Under the pieces are notes generated by a model. The model was not told the origin of the DNA and searched no databases. It was given only the letters and a program-made list of their open reading frames with translations. Both the position numbers and the translations under genes were made by a program. From assembly GCA_002068205.1 (NCBI GenBank), contig MVZB01000007.1, forward strand, positions 1-27,697: 27,697 nucleotides of DNA, given 5' to 3'. This document shows, one piece after another, positions 8,096-15,521 of the stretch; position 1 is the first letter of the stretch; each line of letters opens with the position of its first letter. This DNA comes from a candidate division BRC1 bacterium ADurb.BinA292 (GTDB taxonomy: Bacteria; Sumerlaeota; Sumerlaeia; MVZB01).

Positions 8096-9547
8096 TCACA
8101 CCACATAGGCCGTCGAGGCCGTGTCGCCGCCTTCGCCGGTCCAGTTGGTGTGGAAGTACTGGCCGCGGGGTCGGTCGGTGCGTTCGTAGGTGTGGGCGCC
8201 GAAGTAATCGCGCTGGGCTTGGAGCAGGTTGGCGGGGAGCCATGCGCTGCGGTAGCCGTCGAAGAAGGCCAGCGCGCTGGTCATGGCGGGCATCGGGATG
8301 CCGAGTTCGATGGCGCGGGTCAGCGTGCGGCGCCAGGCGGGCTGGGCGGCGTCGGTGGCCTGTTTGAAGAAGGGATCGAGCAGCAGGTTGGTCAGGCCGG
8401 GCTGGGCGTCGAAGGCTTCCTTGATCTTGCCGAGGAAGGCGGAGCGGATGATGCAGCCGCCGCGCCACATGAGCGCCACGCCGCCGTAGTTGAGGTTCCA
8501 GCCGTATTCGGCGGCGGCGGCGCGCATGAGCTGATAGCCCTGGGCGTAGCTGACGATCTTGGAGGCATAGAGGGCCTGGCGCAGGTCGTCGATCGCATGG
8601 TCGCGGTCGAGCCGGGGCGCCTGCGTCCGGCCGATGAGCTGTTTGGACGCGGCGACGCGCTCATCCTTGAGCGCCGAGAGGCAGCGCGAGAAGACGGCCT
8701 CGCCGATGAGCGTGAGCGGCTGGCCGAGATTGAGCGCCTCGATGGCGGTCCACTTGCCGGTGCCCTTCTGGCCGGCGGTATCGAGGATCTTGTCGACGAC
8801 GGCGTCGCCGTGCTCGTCGCGGTAGGCGAGGATGTCGCGGGTGATTTCGATCAGGTAGGAGTCGAGCTCGCCGCGGTTCCACTCGGCGAAGACCTCGTGC
8901 ATTTCGTCGTTGGAGAGGCCGAGGCCGACGCGCATGAGGTGGTAGGCCTCGCAGATCATCTGCATGTCGCCGTATTCGATGCCGTTATGGACCATTTTGA
9001 CGAAGTGGCCGGCGCCGTCCTCGCCGACCCAGTCGCAGCAGGGGGAGCCGTCGTCGACCTTGGCGGCGATCTTCTGAAAGATGTCCTTGACGTGGGGCCA
9101 GGCCTGGGTGGAGCCGCCGGGCATGATGGAGGGGCCCTTGAGGGCGCCCTCCTCGCCGCCGGAGACGCCGGTGCCGATGTAGAGCAGGCCCTTTTCCTCA
9201 AGATATTTCGTGCGGCGGCGGGTGTCGGGGAAGTGGGAGTTGCCGCCGTCGATGATCATGTCGCCCGGCTCGAGGTGGGGGATAAGGGCCTCGATGAAGT
9301 CGTCGACGGGCCGGCCGGCCTTGACCATGAGCATGATCTTGCGGGGGCGTTTGAGCTGGGCGGCCAGTTCGGGGAGCGAGTGGGCGCCGACGAAGTTCTT
9401 GCCCTTGGCGCGGCCGGCCAGGAACTGGTCGACTTTTTCGACGGTGCGGTTGAAGACCGCCACGGTAAAGCCTTTGCTTTCCATATTAAGCGCGAGGTTT
9501 TCGCCCATCACGGCGAGTCCGACAACGGCAATATCCGCCTGCGACAT
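8096..9547 (-). CDS. gnd: 6-phosphogluconate dehydrogenase, decarboxylating
   Basis: This enzyme of the oxidative pentose phosphate pathway converts 6-phosphogluconate to ribulose-5-phosphate and CO2 with formation of NADPH. The 483-residue length is normal for the long form. The nucleotide-binding start is VVGLAVMGENLALNME. Substrate and catalytic motifs follow: GGNSHFPDT, GVSGGEEGALKGPSIMPGG, and HFVKMVHNGIEYGDMQ, which carries the catalytic Lys and Glu. WRGGCIIRS lies in the C-terminal helical domain. The ATG at 9547 has AAGGA eight bases upstream. It lies 90 bases after the HAD phosphatase gene and 63 before the LarA homologue, so the three are probably co-transcribed. Confidence 0.97.
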   Translation of the reverse strand: MSQADIAVVGLAVMGENLALNMESKGFTVAVFNRTVEKVDQFLAGRAKGKNFVGAHSLPELAAQLKRPRKIMLMVKAGRPVDDFIEALIPHLEPGDMIIDGGNSHFPDTRRRTKYLEEKGLLYIGTGVSGGEEGALKGPSIMPGGSTQAWPHVKDIFQKIAAKVDDGSPCCDWVGEDGAGHFVKMVHNGIEYGDMQMICEAYHLMRVGLGLSNDEMHEVFAEWNRGELDSYLIEITRDILAYRDEHGDAVVDKILDTAGQKGTGKWTAIEALNLGQPLTLIGEAVFSRCLSALKDERVAASKQLIGRTQAPRLDRDHAIDDLRQALYASKIVSYAQGYQLMRAAAAEYGWNLNYGGVALMWRGGCIIRSAFLGKIKEAFDAQPGLTNLLLDPFFKQATDAAQPAWRRTLTRAIELGIPMPAMTSALAFFDGYRSAWLPANLLQAQRDYFGAHTYERTDRPRGQYFHTNWTGEGGDTASTAYVV

Positions 9548-9600
9548 GGTTGCTATCCTTGTAGATGAATCTTCATTGAATACGGGGTTGGGTTCGATTG

Positions 9601-9630
9601 CGATACCGATACCGATAGTGATACCGATAC
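9601..9630. repeat. Hexanucleotide tandem repeat between the HAD gene and gnd
   Basis: Five consecutive six-base units of the CGATAC type (cgatac, cgatac, cgatag, tgatac, cgatac) fill the spacer just after the HAD stop. A small inverted repeat, ATGAATCTTCAT at about 9563-9574, lies closer to gnd. Both would fall in the leader or inter-cistronic RNA of gnd. Confidence 0.75.
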
Positions 9631-9637
9631 CGCTTTT

Positions 9638-10525
9638 TCATGCAGTTTTCCACGGTGGGGATTCGGGGAGGCGGCGGTTGAAGTCCGCGAGCAACCCGGC
9701 CTCGTATTCTCCCTCGAACCGCCCCTCAAGGAAAGCGTCGATTCCTTCCTCGTAAAACCGTTTCCATGAATGTTCTTCGTCGCCGGGGTTGATCGGGAAG
9801 AAGAGGGCGCCGGCCGAGCGGGCGGCCTTCAGGTCGCCGGGTGCGTCGCCGATCATCAGGATTTTGGAGGAAGGGTAACGGCCCTGGGCGGCGTGCTGGA
9901 GGATCTCGCCCTTGGTGCCCAGCTCCTGGCCGCCGATGAGGCAGACGAAGCGGGTCAGATCATGTTCGGCCCATTCGCGCTCGAGGGCGGCGGCGGGGGT
10001 CTGGCTGACGACCATCAGGTCGGCCTCGGCGCGCAACCGTTCGAGGGATTCGCGCACATAGGGGAAGGGGGGGAGGTTGGCGACGGTGGCGGTGACCGAC
10101 TCGTTGACGGCGCGGCTCCACTCGCGCGCGGTGAGGAGGGTCGGGTGAGGATTTTCGGCGATGAGGGCCTCGAGCGTCTTGTCGGTGAGGGGGCGGCCGC
10201 TCGTGAGCCAGTCGCGCAGCGGGGCGTCGTCGGGGAGGGCGACCTGGCGGGCGCGGACCTCGGGGCGTTCGGCGAGGAGGTCGAAGACCTGGACGAGGGC
10301 GATCCAGCGGTTAACGCCGCGCTGGCGGGAGTAGAGGTTGACGAACTCGGCGGTTTCGCGGGCGTATTTGGAGATGCCCTGCAAGCCCCAGACGCGGACG
10401 ATGTTGGGGATAAAGCATTCCTTCTGTTTGAGTTCCATGGAATCGAAGACGCAGCCGTCGGAGTCGATGCCGACGAAGAAGGGGTGGCGCGGCTGGAACG
10501 TCTGGAGCGGTTCGGGGGCGGGCAT
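9638..10525 (-). CDS. HAD-superfamily hydrolase (phosphatase-like)
   Basis: This 295-residue haloacid-dehalogenase-type protein has the full set of motifs: the nucleophile Asp21 and Asp23 in GIDSDGCVFD, motif II Ser in MVVSQTP, motif III Lys in LGTKGEI, and motif IV in MIGDAPGDLKAA. A long cap of about 120 residues follows motif I, as in beta-phosphoglucomutase-like subfamily I members. The substrate is unknown; the position before gnd suggests a sugar phosphate, but that is only context. I chose ATG 10525, which has AAAGG 11 bases upstream, over an in-frame TTG eight codons earlier. It heads the HAD-gnd-LarA set. Confidence 0.85.
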   Translation of the reverse strand: MPAPEPLQTFQPRHPFFVGIDSDGCVFDSMELKQKECFIPNIVRVWGLQGISKYARETAEFVNLYSRQRGVNRWIALVQVFDLLAERPEVRARQVALPDDAPLRDWLTSGRPLTDKTLEALIAENPHPTLLTAREWSRAVNESVTATVANLPPFPYVRESLERLRAEADLMVVSQTPAAALEREWAEHDLTRFVCLIGGQELGTKGEILQHAAQGRYPSSKILMIGDAPGDLKAARSAGALFFPINPGDEEHSWKRFYEEGIDAFLEGRFEGEYEAGLLADFNRRLPESPPWKTA

Positions 10526-10668
10526 TCGATCGGTTACCTTTCGTAACAACGCGTGGAACTACGGAAGTCTGACATAGCTATAGGGAAGGGGAGAGGAAAA
10601 AGAAAGGAAAATTCGGCGGCGGGGGGGAGGGGGGATTGTCGGACGTGAGCGAAAACAGGCAGGGGAGG

Positions 10669-10708
10669 GAAATTCGAGGGACGAGAACGAGGGACGAATT
10701 TTCGAGCG
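10669..10708. repeat. Purine-rich dispersed repeat, copy 3 (short)
   Basis: The block reads as two GAGGGACGA-type units separated by GAAC and bracketed by AATTCG and CGAATTTTCG. It shares GACGAGGGACGA and the TTTTCGAG edge with copies at 1.05 kb and 6.6 kb. It lies directly upstream of the pilT promoter. Confidence 0.55.
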
Positions 10709-10711
10709 GGC

Positions 10712-10740
10712 TTGACAGGTATGATACATCTTGGAATAAG
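10712..10740 (+). promoter_or_regulatory. Sigma70-like promoter for pilT
   Basis: A perfect -35 box TTGACA (10712-10717) is followed after 17 bases by AATAAG (10735-10740), a 4/6 match to the -10 consensus. Transcription would begin near 10747, giving a leader of about 106 bases before the pilT ATG. It could also serve the ABC ATPase and pyrD genes downstream. Confidence 0.6.
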
Positions 10741-10852
10741 AGACTGTTCGCGTCCCTGGGGGCGGGATGCGGGCGATGACGCAACGTCCCCGCGCGCCAG
10801 TGACCCTCCGATCCCGAATTGAGACCGCGACAGAGAGGTTGTAAGACTCCCG

Positions 10853-11947
10853 ATGGCCATCAACATGCACAAACTGCTGGAGGGCATGGTACGCGTCGAT
10901 GCCTCCGATCTGCACCTGAAGGTCGGCGGCCCGCCGATGATTCGGATGAACGGCCAGTTGCATCCGATCGACCATCCGCCGCTGGAAGCCGAGGATACGG
11001 AAGCGGCCAATACGCTGATGATGCCGCCGCGCTGCCGGGAACAGCTCGAGCGCGACGGCACGGTGGACTATTCCTACGGATTGAGCCCGACGCAGCGCTT
11101 CCGGATCAACTGTTTCCACCAGCGGGGGACGAAGTCGCTGGCGATCCGGAAGCTGGTGTCGAAGAAGGTGACGCTGGAGGATCTGAACCTGCCGCCGCAG
11201 CTCACGCGTCTGGCGAAGTATCACCGCGGGCTGGTGCTGGTGACGGGGGTGACGGGGAGCGGCAAGACGTCGACGCTGGCGGCGATCATCAACATCATCA
11301 ACGCCACGCGGCGCGAGCACATCATCACGATCGAGGACCCGATTGAGATCGTTTATACCGACGAGAAGTGCATCATCGATCAGATCGAGGTGAACCAGGA
11401 CGTCGTCGATTTCAAGTGCGCGCTGCGCCACGCGCTGCGCCAGGATCCGGACATCATCCTGCTGGGGGAGCTGCGCGACCGCGAGACGATCGAGACGGCG
11501 ATGCACTGCGTCGACACGGGTCACCTGGTATTTTCGACGCTGCACACGCCCGACGCGCGCCAGACGATCACGCGCATCACGCACTACTTCACGCTGGAGG
11601 AGATGCCGCTGATCCTGGACCAGCTTTCAAAGAACCTGCAGGCGGTGGTCTGCCAGCGGCTGGTGCGGACGGCGGACGGCAAGGGCCGCGTGCCGTGCTG
11701 CGAGATCATGTTCAACAACCCGATCATTCAGAAGTTGATCATCGAGGAGCGGATCGACGACATCCAGCAGGTGATGCGGAGCGGGGCCGAGGGGATGCAG
11801 ACGTTCGACATGCACCTGGTGCAGCTGGTCAAGAGCGAACGGGTGACGATGGAAGAGGCCAATACGGTCGTGGAGGACGAGGCGGCGTTCCGGCGGCTGA
11901 TGAAGGGGATTTCGGCCGGCGGCGACCGGGGCGGGCTGATCGGCTGA
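10853..11947 (+). CDS. pilT: PilT-family type IV pilus retraction ATPase
   Basis: This 364-residue cytoplasmic hexameric ATPase powers pilus retraction and twitching in its family. It begins with the PilT N-terminal signature DASDLHLKVGGPPMIRMNG. The Walker A box GVTGSGKTS lies near residues 132-140, the Asp box is IITIEDPIE, the Walker B region is DPDIILLGELRD and the His box is STLHTPDA. The usual GEMRD is GELRD here, a mild change. PilU is an alternative, since paralogues are hard to separate without other pil genes, and none are in the window. The ATG is weakly supported by GAGAGG about 14 bases upstream. It is the first gene after the promoter at 10.71 kb and lies 40 bases before the ABC ATPase. 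Confidence 0.92.
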   Translation: MAINMHKLLEGMVRVDASDLHLKVGGPPMIRMNGQLHPIDHPPLEAEDTEAANTLMMPPRCREQLERDGTVDYSYGLSPTQRFRINCFHQRGTKSLAIRKLVSKKVTLEDLNLPPQLTRLAKYHRGLVLVTGVTGSGKTSTLAAIINIINATRREHIITIEDPIEIVYTDEKCIIDQIEVNQDVVDFKCALRHALRQDPDIILLGELRDRETIETAMHCVDTGHLVFSTLHTPDARQTITRITHYFTLEEMPLILDQLSKNLQAVVCQRLVRTADGKGRVPCCEIMFNNPIIQKLIIEERIDDIQQVMRSGAEGMQTFDMHLVQLVKSERVTMEEANTVVEDEAAFRRLMKGISAGGDRGGLIG

Positions 11948-11987
11948 CGCGGGAGGGGCGAGGGATCCGGGCGGCGAAGAGGCGAGC

Positions 11988-12680
11988 ATGGCGCTGATAG
12001 AATGCCGGGGACTGGAAAAGATCTACCACATGGGCGAGCAGGTCGTGCATGCCCTGGACGGGGTGGATCTGGCAATTGAAGATGGCGAGATGCTCGCGAT
12101 CATCGGGTCCTCGGGCAGCGGCAAGTCGACGTTGATGAACATCCTGGGATGCCTGGATCGTCCGACGGCGGGCAGTTACATGCTGGATCAGCACGACGTG
12201 TCGCGTCTGCCGGACGATGAGCTGGCGCGCGTGCGCAATCGGAAGATCGGTTTCGTCTTTCAGCAGTTCAACCTGCTGGCGCGGTCGACGGCGCTGGAGA
12301 ACGTCGAGGTGCCCTTGTTTTACCGGGGCGACGCGCATCCCGGCGACCTGGCGCGGCGGTCGCTGGAGCGGGTGGGGTTGGCGAATCGAATGGATCACTA
12401 CCCCAATCAGCTCTCGGGGGGTCAGCGCCAGCGCGTGGCGATCGCCCGGGCGCTGGTGACGGAGCCGTCGATCATTCTGGCGGACGAACCGACGGGCAAC
12501 CTGGATTCGGTGACGACCGAGGAGATCATGCAGCTGTTTCTGGAGCTGCATCGCCAGGGGGTAACGCTGATCATCGTGACGCACGAGCCGAACATCGCGG
12601 AGTATTGCGAGCGGCAGATCCGGATCCGCGACGGCAAGATCGTCGAAGATCAGCGCCACGGCGCGCCTGCGAAAGGCTGA
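11988..12680 (+). CDS. ABC transporter ATP-binding protein, LolD/MacB type
   Basis: This 230-residue ATPase has every ABC motif: Walker A GSSGSGKST, Q-loop FQQFNLLARST, signature LSGGQRQRVAIARAL, Walker B ILADEPTGNLD and H-loop VTHE. The strings LEKIYHMGEQVVHALDGVDL and GCLDRPTAGSY are typical of the LolD/MacB/FtsE branch, which works with FtsX-like permeases in lipoprotein release, efflux or envelope stress rather than nutrient import. No permease is encoded beside it: pilT precedes and pyrD follows after four bases. It may therefore serve a permease encoded elsewhere. Confidence 0.92.
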   Translation: MALIECRGLEKIYHMGEQVVHALDGVDLAIEDGEMLAIIGSSGSGKSTLMNILGCLDRPTAGSYMLDQHDVSRLPDDELARVRNRKIGFVFQQFNLLARSTALENVEVPLFYRGDAHPGDLARRSLERVGLANRMDHYPNQLSGGQRQRVAIARALVTEPSIILADEPTGNLDSVTTEEIMQLFLELHRQGVTLIIVTHEPNIAEYCERQIRIRDGKIVEDQRHGAPAKG

Positions 12681-12684
12681 GGCG

Positions 12685-13671
12685 ATGGCATCCGAAGCCG
12701 CGACGCTGGAGACCCGGCCGGACCTGCGGGTGCGGATCGGCCCGCTGGAGCTGAAGAATCCGGTGACGGTGGCGTCGGGGACGTATGGCTACGGGACGGA
12801 GTATGCGGAGTTTCACGATCCGGGGCGGCTGGGGGCGATATTTCTGAAAGGGCTGACGCTGGAGCCGCGCGGGGGCAACGCGCCGCAGCGGCTGGTGGAG
12901 ACGCCGTCGGGGCTGATGAACGCGATCGGGCTGCAGAACGTCGGGCTGGAGGAGTTCATCCGATACAAGCTGCCGGCGATCGAGGGGCTGACGACGCTGT
13001 GCATTGCCAACATCTGCGGCAGCACGATGGAGGAGTACGTGACGCTGGCCGAGCGGTTGAGCGCGATCGCGCGGGTGGATGCGATCGAGCTCAACATTTC
13101 GTGCCCCAACGTCAAGTCGGGCTGCATCGCGTTCGGTTCGGATCCGCGGATGACCGAGGAGGTGACGCGGCGCGTCGTGCGGGCGACGGACCGACCGGTG
13201 ATCGTGAAGCTGAGCCCGAATGTGACGTCGATCGCGGAGATGGCGCGGGCGGCGGAGGCGGGTGGCGCGGCGGGGCTCGCGGTGGTCAATACATTTCTGG
13301 CGCTGGCGATCGATGTGAAGACGCGGCGGCCCAAGCTGGGGAACGTGACCGGAGGGCTTTCCGGTCCGGCGATCCGGCCGATCGCCGTGCGGATGGTGTG
13401 GGACGCGTACCAGGCGGTGCGGATCCCGATTATCGGGCAGGGGGGGATCACCTGCGCGCGCGATGCGCTGGAGTTTTTCATCGCGGGGGCGTCGGCGATC
13501 TCGATCGGCACGCAGAATTTCGTCGATCCGCTGGCGCCGATCACGGTACTGGAGGGGATCGAGCAATATCTGATCGAGAACGGCATGGCCCGGTTGTCGG
13601 AGCTTGTCGGCTCGTTGCAGATTCCCGAGGAGGCCCCCGCGGCGATCCGGACGGGCGGCGCGCGGGAGTAA
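12685..13671 (+). CDS. pyrD: Dihydroorotate dehydrogenase B, catalytic subunit
   Basis: The protein oxidises dihydroorotate to orotate in pyrimidine synthesis using FMN. At 328 residues it matches the cytoplasmic class 1B form: KNPVTVASGTYGYG at the N-terminus, the active-site cysteine in LNISCPNVKSG, VKLSPNVT, and the FMN phosphate site IIGQGGI with GASAISIGT. Class 1B enzymes normally pair with the Fe-S/FAD subunit PyrK, which is absent here. The start ATG follows the ABC ATPase stop by four bases, so translation is probably coupled. The N-terminus has about 14 residues more than usual and the C-terminus a short extension after LVGSL. Confidence 0.95.
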   Translation: MASEAATLETRPDLRVRIGPLELKNPVTVASGTYGYGTEYAEFHDPGRLGAIFLKGLTLEPRGGNAPQRLVETPSGLMNAIGLQNVGLEEFIRYKLPAIEGLTTLCIANICGSTMEEYVTLAERLSAIARVDAIELNISCPNVKSGCIAFGSDPRMTEEVTRRVVRATDRPVIVKLSPNVTSIAEMARAAEAGGAAGLAVVNTFLALAIDVKTRRPKLGNVTGGLSGPAIRPIAVRMVWDAYQAVRIPIIGQGGITCARDALEFFIAGASAISIGTQNFVDPLAPITVLEGIEQYLIENGMARLSELVGSLQIPEEAPAAIRTGGARE

Positions 13672-13836
13672 GGGTCGGGCCGCCGGACGGGGGGCGCGCG
13701 GGCCCGCCGGTCGGGGGGGCGGCTGTCCGGGTTGCACGGCCGGTTGAGATTTTCCTGAAGTACTTTGCCGTATCGTTCGTAGTAAGGCGGTCGCCGATCG
13801 GCCCTGCTGGGCGGCTGAACTCGGTTTGAACCGGAA

Positions 13837-13841
13837 GGAGG
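13837..13841 (+). promoter_or_regulatory. Ribosome binding site fixing the hydrolase start
   Basis: GGAGG, within GGAAGGAGG, lies eight bases before the ATG at 13850. It excludes the in-frame TTG at 13826, which lies upstream of it. Confidence 0.75.
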
Positions 13842-13849
13842 CGCCGGCC

Positions 13850-15463
13850 ATGCCCGAGACTGAAGAAGTCACGCGCCATCCCCAGCCGATCGTGCTCGTG
13901 CGCGGCTACGGCGGGCTGAGGGTGGAGGACGAGAAGCGCAACGCTTACCAGGGTTTCAACGACGGGACGGTCTATCCTCACCGGCGCGGCGAGAACTACA
14001 TCTATGAAGGGCTGATCCTGCGCTTTCTGAAGTCCGAGTGGCGGTTCCAGGATGCGACGAATGTCGTCAACTATTATGGCCGGGTGCGGGAGGAAGCGGT
14101 CGAATTGCCCGAGGACTTGCAGGGACTGGACGCGGGCTGCTTCAGCGGGCACAAGATCGTGATCGACCCGGCGATGGCGCTGCGGCTGATCCGCCAGCCG
14201 GAGGATCCATGCCGCACGCTGTGGGTGTTCCGCTACTACGATCTGGACGACCGCGAGTTTCGGGTTTATGCGGAGGCGCTGGTTCGGCTGATCCAGTTCA
14301 TCCGAGCGCTCGTGCGGCTGAAGACCGGCCACGAGACGAAGGTGAACATCGTTGCGCACTCGATGGGCGGACTGATCGTGCGCGAGGCGGTGCAGATGGT
14401 ATTCTGCCAGGGGGAGGCGACGCGGGCGATCAACAAGATCGCGACGCTGGGGACGCCGCACCGCGGGATCTCGTTTCAGGTGGTCAAGCGCTGGATCGCG
14501 ATCGATGGGGCGGACGAGCTGGAGCGATTCAATCCCGATTTTCAGGAGAATCGGAAAAATCAGGAATCGTATTTGAATTTTCATAAACACTTTCCAGTCG
14601 AGCGGCTCTTGACGGTCGTCGGGACGAATTACCAGGCCTATGGCACGCGGCCGGCTTCGTGGGCGAACCGGTGGTTCGGCGCCGAGGGGGAGGGGGGCCC
14701 GACCTACAATCGCAGCGACGGTCTGGTCAAGCAGATCAGCGCGCAGATTCCGGGCGCGCCGCGGACGTTTGTACACAAGTGCCACGGCGGAGAGGATTCG
14801 CTGGTGACCTCGCGCGAGGCGTTCGAGATCATTACCCGGTTCTTCTTTGGGAACATCCGCGTGCGGCTGCGACTGGTCGATGCCCTGATCAAGCGGGGTC
14901 GCGACGCGTTCGGCCGCAGCGAGTATTTCTTCGGCGTCAGCGTGAAGCCGCGGCGGGTCGATTTTGAGCTGTTCCACCAGAGCAAGGAGGCGGAGAACTG
15001 CTACGGACCATTTCGTGAACGGGACCTCAGCGATGCGGGGGTCGCGTTCGCCTGGGCCGGCGGGGGGCGGTTGATCTGGGAAGGCTGGCTGGACACGCGC
15101 GCGATCGAACGCGACCCGGAGAACAAAGAAAAGGATCTCGTCGTGCGGCTGGAGTGCTATGTGAGCGAACGCGATACGCGCGGCATCGGCTTTTCCGACA
15201 ATGTGATTTTCAGCGGGCAGGTCTACGTGCGCGCGCTGCTGCCGACCGCGCGTCGAGGGTTGTCGCTGGCGCTGCATACCTCTGAGGATTTCAGTCAGAG
15301 CCAGTTCAAGAAGAAGATGAAGCCGGTGGAGGAGGGCTGGCAGTTTTCGGTCGGCGACCGGTCATTCGAGGGCACGCTGCAACTGGAGCTGGAGCGGGTT
15401 CCCGAGTACGGGCCGCCCGAGCCGCTGGTGTGGCGCGCGGGCGAGGGCAAGGATCAACCCTGA
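13850..15463 (+). CDS. Alpha/beta-hydrolase (lipase-like) with an unassigned C-terminal domain
   Basis: This 537-residue protein has a lipase-like core in its first ~330 residues. An HPQPIVLVRGYGG strand lies at the N-terminus, the nucleophile elbow is VAHSMGGLIV with Ser near 170 (AHSMG as the GxSxG variant), and GTPHRGISF follows. Candidate acid and base are Asp in RSDGLVKQ (near 288) and His in HKCHGGEDS (near 310). No signal peptide or membrane segment is seen, so it should be cytoplasmic. Residues about 330-537 alternate hydrophobic and charged positions and look beta-rich; I recognise no family there. It could be a lid, a substrate-binding domain or a partner domain. It is 178 bases after pyrD and converges on the PIN/TRAM gene. 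Substrate unknown. Confidence 0.8.
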   Translation: MPETEEVTRHPQPIVLVRGYGGLRVEDEKRNAYQGFNDGTVYPHRRGENYIYEGLILRFLKSEWRFQDATNVVNYYGRVREEAVELPEDLQGLDAGCFSGHKIVIDPAMALRLIRQPEDPCRTLWVFRYYDLDDREFRVYAEALVRLIQFIRALVRLKTGHETKVNIVAHSMGGLIVREAVQMVFCQGEATRAINKIATLGTPHRGISFQVVKRWIAIDGADELERFNPDFQENRKNQESYLNFHKHFPVERLLTVVGTNYQAYGTRPASWANRWFGAEGEGGPTYNRSDGLVKQISAQIPGAPRTFVHKCHGGEDSLVTSREAFEIITRFFFGNIRVRLRLVDALIKRGRDAFGRSEYFFGVSVKPRRVDFELFHQSKEAENCYGPFRERDLSDAGVAFAWAGGGRLIWEGWLDTRAIERDPENKEKDLVVRLECYVSERDTRGIGFSDNVIFSGQVYVRALLPTARRGLSLALHTSEDFSQSQFKKKMKPVEEGWQFSVGDRSFEGTLQLELERVPEYGPPEPLVWRAGEGKDQP

Positions 15464-15521
15464 ACGGGAGCGTGCGATTTGCAGAGAGTTTCCGGGATGC
15501 TGATGTAGACGCCTTTGGGGG

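Larger units (their letters stand above)
10526..10852. other. Divergent spacer between the HAD gene and pilT
   Basis: This 327-base region serves two divergent genes. Near the HAD side it is AT-rich, with a pyrimidine tract on the minus strand followed by TATAGC, a weak promoter candidate. A G-rich tract (10618-10634) and a third copy of the purine-rich repeat lie in the middle. A good plus-strand promoter lies at 10712-10740. No coding sequence is evident. Confidence 0.6.

Noticed and set aside
6779..9568. A 929-codon plus-strand open frame opposite the LarA homologue and gnd
   Set aside because: Shadow of two well-supported minus-strand genes; the product is Gly/Ala/Val/Asp-rich low-complexity sequence with no motif.
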